From Henriciella sp. (GTDB lineage Bacteria > Pseudomonadota > Alphaproteobacteria > Caulobacterales > Hyphomonadaceae), in NCBI GenBank assembly GCA_013214545.1, contig JABSQB010000002.1:69798-133797 (forward strand): a DNA stretch of 64,000 nt, in the 5' to 3' direction. Below are positions 8,810 through 18,745 of this stretch, piece after piece. The notes beneath the pieces were generated by a model that saw nothing but the letters and a program-made list of their open reading frames with translations, was not told the origin of the DNA and ran no database searches. The stretch's first letter is position 1. Every line of letters begins with the position of its first letter. Position numbers and translations under genes: made by a program.

Positions 8810-9568
8810 ATGAAGCTAGACGAATCGCTCTTTCAGTTACCGGGACTCCGGCGTGGATTGCGCTTCTATGTGACAGGCGCAAGCCCTTGCCCCTATCTGC
8901 CTGGGCAAATTGAGCGCAAAGGCTTCACGCACCTGACTCAGGAAAACCCGGACGCTTTGCATGATCAGCTGAGCCGAGCTGGTTTCCGGCGTAGCCAGGG
9001 CGTCGCCTATCGCCCGGCTTGCCCGACTTGCAATGCTTGTCGCTCTGTCCGGGTCGATGTTGCCAATTTCAAGCCGAGCAAGAACCAAAAGCGGATCATC
9101 AAGGCGAATACCGATCTGGTCCGTAAGCCCATTGAAGCGCGCGCCAATCGGGAACATTTCCGGTTGCTCAAATCCTATCTCAGCTCACGCCATGATGGCG
9201 GCGGGATGTCGGATATGGGCTATCGCGAATTTTGCGCGATGGTGAATGACAGCCCGGTTCAGACTCTGCTGTTCGAATATCGCATTGGTGAAGGCGATGA
9301 CGCGCCTCTGGCTGCGGTGTCGCTGACCGATATTGTGCGCGATGGCTTCTCGATGGTTTACACCTATTTCGATCCCAGCCTGCGTCAGCGCAGCCTCGGA
9401 ACCTATATGATCCTTGATCACATCCTGCACGCGAGCGAGCTCGGTCTGCCGCATGTCTATCTGGGCTACTGGATCAAAGACAGCGACAAAATGGATTACA
9501 AGCGGCGGTTCAAGCCTCTGGAAGTGCTTGACGGTGGACGATGGCGCGCGCTTGAAGAGAGTGAATAA
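8810..9568 (+). CDS. bpt: Aspartate/glutamate leucyltransferase (N-degron pathway)
   Basis: Transfers leucine from Leu-tRNA to proteins with N-terminal Asp or Glu, marking them for ClpS/ClpAP degradation. The 252-residue length is normal. Diagnostic motifs are CPYLPGQIER (27-36) near the N-terminus, YRPACPTCNACRSVR in the ATE_N domain, and the GNAT-like C-terminal part with YTYFDP, SLGTYMILDHI and YLGYWI. It overlaps nothing and lies 19 bp upstream of the TRAP genes; the functional link to them is probably only positional. Confidence 0.93.
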   Translation: MKLDESLFQLPGLRRGLRFYVTGASPCPYLPGQIERKGFTHLTQENPDALHDQLSRAGFRRSQGVAYRPACPTCNACRSVRVDVANFKPSKNQKRIIKANTDLVRKPIEARANREHFRLLKSYLSSRHDGGGMSDMGYREFCAMVNDSPVQTLLFEYRIGEGDDAPLAAVSLTDIVRDGFSMVYTYFDPSLRQRSLGTYMILDHILHASELGLPHVYLGYWIKDSDKMDYKRRFKPLEVLDGGRWRALEESE

Positions 9569-9587
9569 ACCCATCGGGAGAAATTAC

Positions 9588-10697
9588 ATGATTGATCGCC
9601 GGAAACTGCTCGGTGCCGCCACACTGGGGGCTGCCGGGCTCGCGACGACTGCATGTTCGCAATCGGCAAGTGACAGCGCAGCGGGCCCTGCTGTGCAGAC
9701 GCGCAAGAAACGCCGCCTGACCATGACAACAACCTGGCCGAAGGACCTGCCAGGCCTCGGTACCGCAGCGCAGCGCGTGGCGGATCGGATTGGCGAGCTC
9801 TCTGAAGGCCAGATTGAAGTTCAGGTCTATGCCACCGGCGAACTGGTCCCCGCTTTCGAAGCATTTGATGCCGTCGCCTCGGGCAATGTCGATATGTATC
9901 ATGGCGCTGATTATTACTGGCAGTCCAAGTCCAAGGCCTTCAACTTCTTCACCTCCGTGCCAATGGGCATGACAGCGGTCGAAGCGATGGGCTGGATCGA
10001 TTTCGGCGGCGGTCAGGCGCTCTGGGAAGAATTGTCAGGCCAATACGGCGTGATCGCCATTCAGGCGGCCAATACGGGTCACCAGATGGGCGGCTGGTTC
10101 CGCAAGGAGATTAACAGCATCGATGATTTCCGCGGCCTGAAAATGCGGATCCCGGGCATGGGCGGCGACGTTGTGCGGGCGCTTGGCGGGGCAGCCGAAG
10201 CGTTGCCAGGCAATGAAATCTATCAGGCGCTGCAGACCGGCCGCATTGATGCAACCGAATGGGTGGGCCCCTGGAATGACTATTTCCTCGGCTTCCATCG
10301 CGAAGCGAAATACCATTACGGCCCAGGCTTCCATGAACCTGGCAGCGTCCTGGCGCTCGGGATGAACCGGCGGATGTGGGATGGCCTGACACCCACCGAA
10401 CAAACGATCATTCGCAGCGCGGCCAGCGAGGTCAATCACCTCTCAGTCGGCGAGTTCATGTATCAGAACGGCGTCTATCTGGAAAAACTGGTGAATGAAG
10501 AAGGCGTCGAGCTGCGCCAGTTCCCCGAAGATGTGATGGCCCGCGTACAGGAAATCTCTGCCGACATTCGCAGCGATGCCGGCCAGCAAGGCGATATCGA
10601 GCGCCGCATCTATGAAAGCTATGAAGACGCACTGAAAAAGATGCGCGCCTGGTCGAGCATTTCTGATAGTCCTTACATGGTGGCGCGCGAACTATAG
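9588..10697 (+). CDS. TRAP transporter substrate-binding protein, DctP/TakP-like
   Basis: The start at 9588 has a GGGAG site and yields 369 residues beginning with a Tat-like/lipoprotein signal: Asp-Arg-Arg-Lys-Leu-Leu, a hydrophobic stretch, then a lipobox ending Thr-Thr-Ala-C23. The mature part matches the TakP branch, with TTWPKDLPGL, ATGELVPAFEAFDAV, GHQMGGWFRKEI, LKMRIPGMGG and DATEWVGPWND. In that branch the Arg and Trp residues bind 2-oxo or other monocarboxylates with a cation. It is followed by the matching DctQ and DctM genes. Confidence 0.9.
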   Translation: MIDRRKLLGAATLGAAGLATTACSQSASDSAAGPAVQTRKKRRLTMTTTWPKDLPGLGTAAQRVADRIGELSEGQIEVQVYATGELVPAFEAFDAVASGNVDMYHGADYYWQSKSKAFNFFTSVPMGMTAVEAMGWIDFGGGQALWEELSGQYGVIAIQAANTGHQMGGWFRKEINSIDDFRGLKMRIPGMGGDVVRALGGAAEALPGNEIYQALQTGRIDATEWVGPWNDYFLGFHREAKYHYGPGFHEPGSVLALGMNRRMWDGLTPTEQTIIRSAASEVNHLSVGEFMYQNGVYLEKLVNEEGVELRQFPEDVMARVQEISADIRSDAGQQGDIERRIYESYEDALKKMRAWSSISDSPYMVAREL

Positions 10698-10737
10698 ACG
10701 CTGCTCCGAACTGGGCGGAACAAGGAGCTGGGGCGAC

Positions 10738-11394
10738 ATGGAAGAGATTGTTTCGAGCGTCGGAACGGCTTTGCGATACGCCGGATACGGCCTGTCGCCT
10801 CTACTTCTCTTGCCGCTGCTGATCCTGGCGGTTCCGAAACCCCTGAAACGGCCATCCGAAACGCTAAGCACGCTTCTCGACCGGATCTCAGGTATCGCAA
10901 TGGGCTTCGCCCTGTCGGCGGCCTTCCTGATTATCCTGATCCAACTCGCGGCGGTTCTGCTGCGCTATGTCTTCGGCCTGAGCTTCAGTTGGCTGAACGA
11001 CAGTGTGATCTTCACCTTCGCCATGATGTTCATGCTCGGCGCCGCGGCGACACTGCGTGAAGATGGTCATGTCCGCGTTGATATCTTGCGCCCCCGGCTC
11101 AGCGGAAAGACGAAAGCCGGGATTGAGCTGTTTGGGTCTCTGATCTTCATTGTGCCGATCGGAATCCTCATCCTCTATGCGGGCTCCGGTCTGATCGCGC
11201 GCAGCTGGATCGGGCTCGAACACTTCAATGAGAGTGACGGCCTGCCGATCAAATATCTGTTCAAGACCATGGTTCCGCTCTTCGCGATCCTGATGATCGG
11301 CCAAGCCCTCAGCCAGGCAATCAAGGCCGCCTTGGTCATTCGGGGGCTGCGGGCTCCATCCGAAGATTCCAATCATAGCGCGGAGGCGGTGTGA
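10738..11394 (+). CDS. TRAP transporter small permease (DctQ-like)
   Basis: A 218-residue protein with an extra N-terminal helix followed by the four-helix DctQ unit. It shows VLLRYVFGLSFSWLNDSVIF, the family region in which an aromatic-Trp turn precedes the second helix, and LREDGHVRVDILRPRLS, the conserved loop before the third helix. It partners the large permease encoded immediately downstream, with overlapping stop and start (TGATG). Part of a complete three-gene TRAP system driven by an ion gradient. Confidence 0.87.
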   Translation: MEEIVSSVGTALRYAGYGLSPLLLLPLLILAVPKPLKRPSETLSTLLDRISGIAMGFALSAAFLIILIQLAAVLLRYVFGLSFSWLNDSVIFTFAMMFMLGAAATLREDGHVRVDILRPRLSGKTKAGIELFGSLIFIVPIGILILYAGSGLIARSWIGLEHFNESDGLPIKYLFKTMVPLFAILMIGQALSQAIKAALVIRGLRAPSEDSNHSAEAV

Positions 11395-12971
11395 TGGAAC
11401 TTGAACTCGCTTTTGCCTTGGGAATGTTCTTGTGCGCGATCGTCGCGCTCCTGGCTGGATATCCGGTCGCGCTGACCTTGGGCGGCGTGGCGCTTGTTTT
11501 TGGATTGATCGGCGTCGAGATGGGGCTGATCCCCCTGCCCATTCTCCGAAATCTGCCGAGCCGAATTCTTGGATCGATGGAAAATCAGGTTCTGATTGCC
11601 GTCCCCCTCTTCGTCTTGATGGGCGTGATCCTGGAACGCTCGAAGGTGGCAGACGACCTCTTGCATACGGCGAGCCGTCTGCTCGCGCGGGTACGCGGCG
11701 GACTTGGATACGCCGTCGTCATCGTTGGCGCCCTACTCGCTGCTTCTACGGGCATCGTCGGCGCAACGGTGATCACGATGACGCTGATTGCGCTGCCGAC
11801 CATGCTCAAGCAAGGCTACGATCCCAAACTCGCGACCGGCACGATTGCAGCCAGCGGAACGCTCGGTCAGATCATCCCGCCAAGTATCGTACTGATCCTG
11901 CTCGCGGATGCCGTTTCCAACGCCAATCAATCTGCCGCAATGAGATCCGGCAATGGCGCAGGCGTCGTCTCCGTGGGTGACCTGTTCGCAGGCGCGCTCA
12001 TTCCCGGCTTGATGCTGGTCGGTCTCTATCTACTCTACCTCGTCGTCACGGCTATCCTAAGGCCCAGCGCCAGCCCAGCCGTTACCTTGGAAGAAGATGT
12101 CGAGCCGCTCTCTTTCGGAGAGGTCGCGCGCAGTCTCGGCGCGCCCCTCTTGCTGATTGTCGCCGTGCTTGGATCCATCCTTGGCGGTCTCGCCTCACCA
12201 ACGGAGGCATCAGCCATCGGCGCAGGCGGCGCTCTGCTGCTCGCCGGTCTACGCCTCGCCCCCGAGCATGGCCGACCGGGTGATCTCGGCAGCATTTGGG
12301 GCGCATTTGCCAGCCTCCTCATCCTTGGACTGCTGTCCAATACGATGGACCTGCGGATCAATCGCGAAACCATCCCGACGGGCGATTATGTCGGCATCGG
12401 TATTGCCGCTTTTGCAAGCTTCGTTTTCCTGGGTGGATTGCTCTCAGCCGCCCGTGTTCTGATGCGCGCACGGCAATTTCGAGTTGCGCTCCGATCGGGC
12501 GTGCACATTACGAGTATGGTGTTTCTGATCCTGATCGGCGCCAGCCTGTTTGCGCTCGTCTTCCGGGCCTATGGCGGGGATCACTATGTCGAAGCCCTCC
12601 TGACGGGCATTCCAGGCGGGCTTTGGGGCGCGCTGGCGATCACCATGCTGGTCATGTTCATCCTGGGCTTTTTCCTAGACTTCATCGAAATCGTCTTTGT
12701 CGTCGTGCCGATCGTGGCGCCGCCACTGATTATTCTCGGCGCGGACCCGGTTTGGCTGGCCATTCTCATGGCGCTCAACCTGCAGACCAGCTTCCTCACC
12801 CCGCCCTTCGGATTTGCGCTTTTCTATCTTCGCGGCGCAGCGCCTGAAGGCGTTGAAACGATTGATATCTGGCGTGGAGCGATCCCGTTCATTGGCCTGC
12901 AAATGATCATGATCGCCTTGGTCGCCGCGATCCCGGCGCTGGCCACCTGGCTCCCGACCTTTGTGAGATAA
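11394..12971 (+). CDS. TRAP transporter large permease (DctM-like)
   Basis: About 525 residues and at least twelve hydrophobic helices. DctM signatures are visible: VPLFVLMGVILERS, the ATVITMTLIALPTMLKQGYDPKLATGTI region written here only in part, the substrate-site motif GTLGQIIPPSIVLIL, and near the C-terminus LQTSFLTPPFGFALFYLRG. The ATG at 11394 overlaps the dctQ stop; a GTG at 11391 is an alternative. A 30-residue insertion around Asn-Ala-Asn-Gln-Ser after the first half and a long middle section resemble the mannitol/monocarboxylate-type DctM group. The operon ends at the hairpin just downstream. Confidence 0.9.
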   Translation: MELELAFALGMFLCAIVALLAGYPVALTLGGVALVFGLIGVEMGLIPLPILRNLPSRILGSMENQVLIAVPLFVLMGVILERSKVADDLLHTASRLLARVRGGLGYAVVIVGALLAASTGIVGATVITMTLIALPTMLKQGYDPKLATGTIAASGTLGQIIPPSIVLILLADAVSNANQSAAMRSGNGAGVVSVGDLFAGALIPGLMLVGLYLLYLVVTAILRPSASPAVTLEEDVEPLSFGEVARSLGAPLLLIVAVLGSILGGLASPTEASAIGAGGALLLAGLRLAPEHGRPGDLGSIWGAFASLLILGLLSNTMDLRINRETIPTGDYVGIGIAAFASFVFLGGLLSAARVLMRARQFRVALRSGVHITSMVFLILIGASLFALVFRAYGGDHYVEALLTGIPGGLWGALAITMLVMFILGFFLDFIEIVFVVVPIVAPPLIILGADPVWLAILMALNLQTSFLTPPFGFALFYLRGAAPEGVETIDIWRGAIPFIGLQMIMIALVAAIPALATWLPTFVR

Positions 12972-12972
12972 A

Positions 12973-12998
12973 AAAAGGGGCACCGTAGCGCCCCTTTT
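12973..12998. terminator. Bidirectional-looking rho-independent terminator after the TRAP operon
   Basis: A 9-bp perfect stem AAAAGGGGC / GCCCCTTTT with an 8-base loop starts two bases after the dctM stop codon. A-rich sequence before and T-rich sequence after the stem allow it to work for rightward dctM and for leftward lemA, whose stop codon lies 28 bp away. Confidence 0.85.
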
Positions 12999-13025
12999 CA
13001 ATTCTTGCTCGACCTCGAGCCGGTT

Positions 13026-13586
13026 TTAGAACTTCACCTCAGGCGGTGTGCTCATCGTTGCGCGGTCTTCTCCAAGATCGAAGAATTCTCTTGGTTCAAA
13101 GTTGAAGCTGCCGGCCACGATAGATCCCGGGAATTGCTCGCGGGCGGTGTTATAGTCCTGCACGGCAGAGTTATAGAAACGGCGCGCCGCGGCGATCTTG
13201 TCCTCGATGACCGCCAGTTCGTCCTGCAAATCCATGAAGTTCTGATTGGCTTTCAGATCCGGATAGGCTTCAGCAAGCGCAAACAAACGACCGAGCGCTT
13301 GTCCAAGGACGCCTTCAGCTGCGCCCATTTCGCCGGGCGTATTGGCTGAAACGGCTCCCTGGCGAGCCTGGATCACAGCATCCAGTGTCTCTTTCTCGTG
13401 CGCCGCATAGCCTTTTACAGTCTCAACCAGGTTTGGAATGAGGTTTTGGCGTTGCTTCAGCTGTACATCGATATCGGCAAATGCCTGATTGCAGCGTTGG
13501 CGCTTGGCGACCAGACCGTTGTAAATGCCGATCAGGAAGACGACGAGCAGTGCGACCAGGCCCAGGACAACAAATAGTGGAGTCAT
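13026..13586 (-). CDS. lemA: LemA family protein
   Basis: A 186-residue protein with an N-terminal hydrophobic anchor (about 3-22) followed by the LemA four-helix region. It shows YNGLVAKRQRCNQAFADID, LIPNLVETVKGYAAHEKETL, LKANQNFMDLQDEL and RRFYNSAVQDYNT, all family hallmarks. LemA proteins are membrane-anchored, mostly periplasmic or extracellular, with unclear function. It is convergent with the TRAP operon and shares its terminator. The usual TPM-domain partner genes are not adjacent; the upstream neighbour is a uracil-DNA glycosylase. Confidence 0.9.
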   Translation of the reverse strand: MTPLFVVLGLVALLVVFLIGIYNGLVAKRQRCNQAFADIDVQLKQRQNLIPNLVETVKGYAAHEKETLDAVIQARQGAVSANTPGEMGAAEGVLGQALGRLFALAEAYPDLKANQNFMDLQDELAVIEDKIAAARRFYNSAVQDYNTAREQFPGSIVAGSFNFEPREFFDLGEDRATMSTPPEVKF

Positions 13587-13654
13587 GCGAGAGATATCCC
13601 CCTTAGTGTTCGTGTTGTTCTTTTGCTAAACGGCGGACTGACGCTGCGCAAGGC

Positions 13655-14293
13655 TCAGCCATCTATGATTGCCCGGGCGCGCGCGAAAATGGCATCGAAC
13701 ATTTCTTCCGTCAGCCGCCGTGTATTGGTGTTGTAACGGGAGCAATGATAGCTCGACAGCAAGGTCATCTCGCCAATTTTGTATTCGGTCCCATGCCCAA
13801 AAGGATGATCTTTCAGCTTCAATCCAAGCGTTCGAACCGTCGAATCATGACTGATCTTGCCGAGGCAAAGCAGCACTTTAGCGCCCGGCAGAGCTTCGAT
13901 CCGAGACTTCAGGAACGGGCGGCATTGGTTGATTTCGGCGCCAACCGGTTTGTTCTGCGGCGGCACGCAGCGCACGGCATTGGTGATCATCGCCCCATTC
14001 AGGGTCAGGCCATCATCTGGCCGACGGTCATAAGTGCCAGATGAAAAGCCAAACTTTTCAAGGGTCGCGTAAAGCAGATCGCCTGCCCAATCACCGGTAA
14101 AAGGTCTCCCGGTACGATTCGCCCCGGTCATTCCCGGGGCCAGGCCGATGACCAGCAATTCTGCCTTTTCATCACCAAAGCTCGGCACCGCGCCGTTGAA
14201 CCAATCCGGCTCTTTGACCCGTTGATCGAGGATGAACTGGCGCAGCCGCGGGCAGAGATCGCAATCCTTCGGGGCTTCGGCGGGAACACTCAC
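13655..14293 (-). CDS. Uracil-DNA glycosylase, family 5 (UdgB-like)
   Basis: The start is placed at GTG 14293 (or the adjacent GTG 14296) because a strong GGAGAGGAGG site sits just before; a longer reading to 14437 would only add sequence in the divergent promoter region. The 212-residue protein has C11 and C14 near the N-terminus and two later Cys (VRCVPP, NQCRPF) that would hold a 4Fe-4S cluster. The uracil pocket motif is GLAPGMTGANRTGRPFTGDW and the C-terminal catalytic His motif is SYHCSRYNT. Family 5 enzymes remove uracil and deaminated purines from DNA. It is divergent from rpoZ. Confidence 0.87.
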   Translation of the reverse strand: MSVPAEAPKDCDLCPRLRQFILDQRVKEPDWFNGAVPSFGDEKAELLVIGLAPGMTGANRTGRPFTGDWAGDLLYATLEKFGFSSGTYDRRPDDGLTLNGAMITNAVRCVPPQNKPVGAEINQCRPFLKSRIEALPGAKVLLCLGKISHDSTVRTLGLKLKDHPFGHGTEYKIGEMTLLSSYHCSRYNTNTRRLTEEMFDAIFARARAIIDG

Positions 14294-14423
14294 CACGGGG
14301 CCTCCTCTCCTGCTCTGCAAGGCGGGCAATGCAGGGTTGCGTAAATAGAGCTGCTGGAGAATGCAAGGGCGGGTTGCGCTCGCGTGCTGCACTGCATATA
14401 AGGGCGGGCTACAGGAGATATTC
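14294..14423. promoter_or_regulatory. Divergent promoter region, udgB-like gene / rpoZ operon
   Basis: A 130-bp gap separates the leftward glycosylase from the rightward rpoZ-recO cluster and must hold both promoters. The Shine-Dalgarno runs are clear (GGAGAGGAGG leftward, ACAGGAGA before the rpoZ ATG). I cannot confidently assign -35/-10 boxes. Confidence 0.5.
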
Positions 14424-14774
14424 ATGGCCCGTGTCACCGTTGAAGACTGCGTCGAGCAGGTTCCAAACCGTTTTGATCTGATCCTTTTGGCGGCTCAGCG
14501 TTCGCGCATGATTCGCGAAGGTTCGCCGATCACGGTGGATCGCGACAATGACAAAGACCCTGTTGTCTCACTGCGCGAAATCGCTGAACAGACCGTCGAC
14601 CTCAAAGTCGTCAAGGAATCTCTGGTTGCAGAGCTTCAAGAAGTTCGCCCAGGCGAGGAAGAAGAGCGCGAAGCAGATCGCCTGGCGCTCGAGTCCGGCC
14701 CAGCGGCGACCGAAGAAGACGTCATGCGCGCTTATCAGGCCGAACTGGAATCCGGCCGCGACGACCGAATGTAG
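14424..14774 (+). CDS. rpoZ: DNA-directed RNA polymerase omega subunit
   Basis: A 116-residue protein; ATG 14424 follows an ACAGGAGA ribosome site. The omega signature is clear: [20 protein letters not shown], then [13 protein letters not shown] and [13 protein letters not shown]. The C-terminus has the acidic extension common in alphaproteobacteria. Omega helps assemble the beta' subunit and contributes to the (p)ppGpp site in proteobacteria, which suits its position only 6 bp before the alarmone enzyme gene. Confidence 0.97.
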   Translation: MARVTVEDCVEQVPNRFDLILLAAQRSRMIREGSPITVDRDNDKDPVVSLREIAEQTVDLKVVKESLVAELQEVRPGEEEEREADRLALESGPAATEEDVMRAYQAELESGRDDRM

Positions 14775-14780
14775 GTGTAA

Positions 14781-17030
14781 ATGGCAACAGCGACCGTCAA
14801 ACCCGTAGACCGGTCGCGCGCTCTAGGGCCGCTGCGTGGCATACGCGATGACGAGCCTTTTCTGACAAAAGAAGAGCTGGCCGGGCTGGTCCTGGCTTAT
14901 CAACCGGATGCCGATCGGGCGCGCTTGCTGAAAGCCTATGAATTCGCGCGCGAGAAACATGGCGACCAGCTGCGCCAGTCCGGTGACCCTTATTACTCGC
15001 ACCCTGTCCGCGTCGCCACGGTACTGGCTTACATCCGCCTCGATGAAGCGACGATCATGGCCGGGCTGCTGCACGATACAGTCGAAGATTGCGACGATGT
15101 CGACCTGGCTTTGATCGAAAAGGAATTTGGCACCGACGTCGCCGAACTGGTTGACGGCGTGACCAAGCTCGGTCAGCTGGAATATCAGAGCGAAGCCAGC
15201 AAACAGGCTGAGAACTTCCAGAAGTTCATCCTCGCGACGGTCAATGATGTCCGGGTCCTGCTCGTCAAGGTCGCCGACCGGTTGCACAATATGCGCACAC
15301 TTCACTTCAAGAAGAAGGAAGAGTCCCGCCGCCGGGTCGCGCGGGAGACGATGGACCTATACGCCCCGCTCGCGCGCCGGGTCGGTCTGCACTACATCGC
15401 CTCGCAAATGGAAGACCTCGCCTTCCAGCAACTCAATCCCGAAGCGCGCGCGCAAATCCTCAGCCAGCTTGAAACCCTGGAATCCCGCAACAAGGACGAT
15501 CTGGAGCGGATCCGCCTCGCCATCCGGCAGGTCATGGAGCGCGAAGGCATTGAGTGTCGGATCAAAGGGCGCCGCAAGGAGCCCTATTCCATCTGGCGAA
15601 AGCTGGAAAAGAAATCGATCTCATTCGAAGATGTTGCGGATATTTTCGGCTTCCGCGTCGTGGTCGACGACGTGGCAAATTGCTACAAAGCGCTCGGCGC
15701 GTTTCATACCGAGTGGGCCTGCTTGCCCGACCGGTTCCGTGACTTCATTTCCGTGCCAAAGCCAAACGGCTATGCCTCTCTGCACACGACAGTGCGCGCC
15801 AGCGGCAACCGGCTCGTCGAACTCCAGATCCGCACCGAAGAGATGGATGACACGGCCGAGCGCGGGGTTGCCGCGCACTGGACCTACAAGAACAGCGCCT
15901 ATGGCTTTGACGTCGAAAGCTCCAAGGCCGCCGGCCTCGATCCAGCCGCAAACTTGAAAGCCTTTGGCGAATTGCTGGCCCATGGCGGCGACGCGAATGA
16001 TTTCCTCGAACATGCGAAGATGGAAATGTATCGCACGCATGTATTCGCGTTTACCCCGCAAGGCCGCCTAGTCCTGCTTCCAGCCGGCTCGATGCCGCTG
16101 GACTTTGCTTACGCCGTCCACACAGCCGTGGGCGACACGTGCGACGGGGCCAAGATTAATGGCGTGCCGCGCAACATGCGCACGGCGCTTCAGAACGGCG
16201 ATGTCGTCGAAATCATCCGGCGCGACGAACCACGGCCGGTGCCCGGCTATGAAACGCTCTGCGTGACCGGACGCGCCCGCGCCGCGCAGCGCAAGCTACG
16301 CCGAGAGCTCGAAACCCAGCAATTCGCCAATCTGGGTCGCAACCTGCTGGAGCGCGCCCTGCGCCAACACGAGATTGACCCGGTTAGCGTTGATATGCGC
16401 CAAGTCTCGGAACGCGCTGGCTTTGACCGGGTTCAGACCATGTTTGAGGCCCTCGGTCGGACACAAGAAGAAGTGAGCCGGGTGATCAGCATCGCCTTCC
16501 CCGGACTCGATCTGGATTCATCCAAGTCTGATGATACCGTGACGCTGGATGATGAACACGCGGCAAGCCTTATCGCCGGAGAAAATCTGACCCCGGGCGT
16601 AACCCTGCATCTTGGCGAATGCTGCCATCCCATTCCAGGCGACCGGATTGTCGGCGTGCGCCAGCCGGACAAAGGCTTGGTCGTGCACACCATTTATTGC
16701 CGCCAGGTCGCGAAATATGATGATCGACCAGACCTCTGGGTCGACCTGCAATGGACCGAGCTTGCTAAGTCCGGCGTTCGGGCGATCGGACGGATCTCTG
16801 TAAACGCGGCCGACCACAAAGGCGTGCTGGCTCAGCAGTGCACAGTTGTAGCCCAAGCTGGCGGAAACATTCGCGGCGTTTCGACCCACAGCCGCGGCCC
16901 AGGCTTCATGGAGCTTGTCTTTGACATCGAAGTCGAGGATTTACGCCATTTGGAACAGATCAAAGCCGCCCTACGTGCCTTGGCGGTGGTGGAACGCGTT
17001 GAACGCATAGAGGAGAGCGAATTTGAATAA
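14781..17030 (+). CDS. rsh: Bifunctional (p)ppGpp synthetase/hydrolase, Rel/Spo homologue
   Basis: A 749-residue enzyme with the full long-RSH layout: HD hydrolase domain (about 55-200; [10 protein letters not shown] with H74, LLHDTVEDC with H98-D99), RelA/SpoT synthetase (about 255-375; [29 protein letters not shown]), TGS (about 415-480) and C-terminal zinc-finger-like/ACT regions (about 600-749, [12 protein letters not shown]). With both active sites apparently intact it should make and degrade the alarmone and be the main stringent-response enzyme. It follows rpoZ by 6 bp, and its stop overlaps the pyrE start. Confidence 0.96.
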   Translation: MATATVKPVDRSRALGPLRGIRDDEPFLTKEELAGLVLAYQPDADRARLLKAYEFAREKHGDQLRQSGDPYYSHPVRVATVLAYIRLDEATIMAGLLHDTVEDCDDVDLALIEKEFGTDVAELVDGVTKLGQLEYQSEASKQAENFQKFILATVNDVRVLLVKVADRLHNMRTLHFKKKEESRRRVARETMDLYAPLARRVGLHYIASQMEDLAFQQLNPEARAQILSQLETLESRNKDDLERIRLAIRQVMEREGIECRIKGRRKEPYSIWRKLEKKSISFEDVADIFGFRVVVDDVANCYKALGAFHTEWACLPDRFRDFISVPKPNGYASLHTTVRASGNRLVELQIRTEEMDDTAERGVAAHWTYKNSAYGFDVESSKAAGLDPAANLKAFGELLAHGGDANDFLEHAKMEMYRTHVFAFTPQGRLVLLPAGSMPLDFAYAVHTAVGDTCDGAKINGVPRNMRTALQNGDVVEIIRRDEPRPVPGYETLCVTGRARAAQRKLRRELETQQFANLGRNLLERALRQHEIDPVSVDMRQVSERAGFDRVQTMFEALGRTQEEVSRVISIAFPGLDLDSSKSDDTVTLDDEHAASLIAGENLTPGVTLHLGECCHPIPGDRIVGVRQPDKGLVVHTIYCRQVAKYDDRPDLWVDLQWTELAKSGVRAIGRISVNAADHKGVLAQQCTVVAQAGGNIRGVSTHSRGPGFMELVFDIEVEDLRHLEQIKAALRALAVVERVERIEESEFE

Positions 17031-17604
17031 TGATCAGGTCTTGCAGGTCTTCCGCGATGCCGGAGCCTTGCTCGAGGGACATTTCATACTTTCATCCGGG
17101 CGGCGTAGCCCGGTTTTCCTTCAAAAGGCCCTGGTCTTTTCGCAGCCCGAACTGTCAGCCAAGCTGTGCGCGGCGCTGGCGGAGAAAGTCAAAGCCCGAC
17201 TGGGAGAGATTGATGTCGTCGTCGGCCCGGCCATGGGCGGCGTGATTCCAAGCTATGAGCTGGCCAGGCATCTCAGCTGTCGCGCTGTCTTTGTGGAACG
17301 GGTCGATGGTGAGTTTGAATTACGGCGTAGCTTTGAGATCGGCGAAGATGACCGCGTGCTCATCGCCGAGGACATCGTCACAACCGGGCTTTCTTTCCGT
17401 GAAACCGTGGAAGCCTTGAACAAGCTGCCAGGCACTGTCGTCGGCGGGTCCTGCATCATTGACCGCAGCGGCGGCGAAGCCGATGTCGGATGCGAGCTCG
17501 TCTCGCTCGCCGCCATCAAGTTCCCGGACTATGACGCCGACGACCTTCCCCCGGAACTGCAAGCCATTGAGGCCTACAAACCTGGCAGCCGGGGCCTGAA
17601 ATAA
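17023..17604 (+). CDS. pyrE: Orotate phosphoribosyltransferase
   Basis: Converts orotate and PRPP to OMP in pyrimidine synthesis. The 193-residue protein has the PRPP-binding signature [13 protein letters not shown] (112-124) and an N-terminal [12 protein letters not shown] segment. A TTG start at 17023 is chosen: GAGGAG lies 7 bases upstream, and no in-frame ATG exists before conserved sequence begins. It overlaps the end of rsh by 8 bp and shares one base with the pdxJ start, so it is translationally coupled on both sides. Confidence 0.95.
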   Translation: MNNDQVLQVFRDAGALLEGHFILSSGRRSPVFLQKALVFSQPELSAKLCAALAEKVKARLGEIDVVVGPAMGGVIPSYELARHLSCRAVFVERVDGEFELRRSFEIGEDDRVLIAEDIVTTGLSFRETVEALNKLPGTVVGGSCIIDRSGGEADVGCELVSLAAIKFPDYDADDLPPELQAIEAYKPGSRGLK

Positions 17605-18347
17605 TGACAGAGCGCATCCGCCTCGGCGTGAATATCGACCATGTCGCGACCATACGGAACGCGCGTGGCGGAGCGCATCCCGATATTGCCCGGGCAGCAA
17701 AAATCGCCACGGAAGCGGGCGCGGACGGCATCACGTTCCATCTGCGCGAAGATCGCCGCCATATTATGGACCCGGATCTGGAAGCCATTCGCGCGGCGAC
17801 GGATCTGCCCTTGAATATGGAAATGGCGGCCACCGAAGAAATGCACGTTATCGCCATGGACTATAAGCCTGAGACGGCGATGTTCGTGCCCGAGAAACGC
17901 GAAGAGCGGACCACAGAGGGCGGGCTAAACGCGGCGCGCGAACACAATAAGCTCGCACCGATGATCCGCGCCCTGAAAGAGAATGGCAGCCGCGTCTCCC
18001 TGTTCATCGAACCAGACCCGGTTCAGCTCATCGCAGCGCAGCGCATGGGCGCAGATATCACTGAGTTTCATACAGGACGGTTCGTCGAGCTGTCTCTGGC
18101 AGGCGAAGCGGAGCTGGCAGAGGTGGAGTTGCAGCGCATCGCCGATTGCGCCAAGCGCGCAGTCGATATCGGCATCGAGCCACAGGCCGGCCATGGTCTG
18201 ACCTTCGACACGGTGAAACCGGTCGCCGCCATCCCTGAGCTGACGGAACTCAATATCGGGCACTTCCTGATCGGCGAAGCAATCTTTGCCGGCCTCGCGC
18301 CTGCTATCCGTCAGATGCGACAGTTGATGGACGAGGCGCGCGCATGA
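17604..18347 (+). CDS. pdxJ: Pyridoxine 5'-phosphate synthase
   Basis: Last step of DXP-dependent vitamin B6 synthesis, ring closure from 1-deoxyxylulose 5-phosphate and 3-amino-2-oxopropyl phosphate. The 247-residue TIM barrel starts with [18 protein letters not shown], the family signature, and has [10 protein letters not shown] and GHGLTFDTV motifs. ATG 17604 shares its A with the pyrE stop (TAATG), and its stop overlaps the acpS start. Secure identification. Confidence 0.97.
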   Translation: MTERIRLGVNIDHVATIRNARGGAHPDIARAAKIATEAGADGITFHLREDRRHIMDPDLEAIRAATDLPLNMEMAATEEMHVIAMDYKPETAMFVPEKREERTTEGGLNAAREHNKLAPMIRALKENGSRVSLFIEPDPVQLIAAQRMGADITEFHTGRFVELSLAGEAELAEVELQRIADCAKRAVDIGIEPQAGHGLTFDTVKPVAAIPELTELNIGHFLIGEAIFAGLAPAIRQMRQLMDEARA

Positions 18348-18745
18348 TTATCGGCATCGGCAATGACCTCTGTAATATCGAACGCATCAAGGCATCTCTG
18401 GAACGCTTCGGAGAGCGGTTTGAGAATCGCTGCTTCACAGAAGGTGAAATTGCTAAAGCGCACAGCCGTCGCCTCGTTGCAGAGACCTATGCCAAGCGCT
18501 TTGCCGCTAAAGAAGCCTGCGCCAAGGCGCTCGGCACCGGTGTGCCGCGCCGCGGGGTGCATTGGAAAATGATGGAAGTTGTCAATCTGCGCTCCGGAAA
18601 ACCAACGCTCAAACTTACAGAAGGCGCACTGACACGACTGCAGGAGCTGACCCCTGAAGGGTATCAGGCGCATGTTCACCTGACCATGACGGACGATCAC
18701 CCCTGGGCTGAGGCGCAAGTGATTATTGAGGCGCTGCCAAAATGA
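18344..18745 (+). CDS. acpS: Holo-[acyl-carrier-protein] synthase
   Basis: Transfers 4'-phosphopantetheine from CoA to acyl carrier protein. The 133-residue protein has the two Mg-binding acidic residues D8 ([12 protein letters not shown]) and E57 ([16 protein letters not shown]). It overlaps pdxJ by 4 bp and rnc by 4 bp. In many alphaproteobacteria lepB lies directly after acpS; here it does not. Confidence 0.96.
   Translation: MIIGIGNDLCNIERIKASLERFGERFENRCFTEGEIAKAHSRRLVAETYAKRFAAKEACAKALGTGVPRRGVHWKMMEVVNLRSGKPTLKLTEGALTRLQELTPEGYQAHVHLTMTDDHPWAEAQVIIEALPK

Noticed and set aside
15244-15957. Overlapping +2 frame within rsh
   Set aside because: Low-complexity Ser/Arg/Pro-rich translation; rsh in the main frame is intact with all domains.
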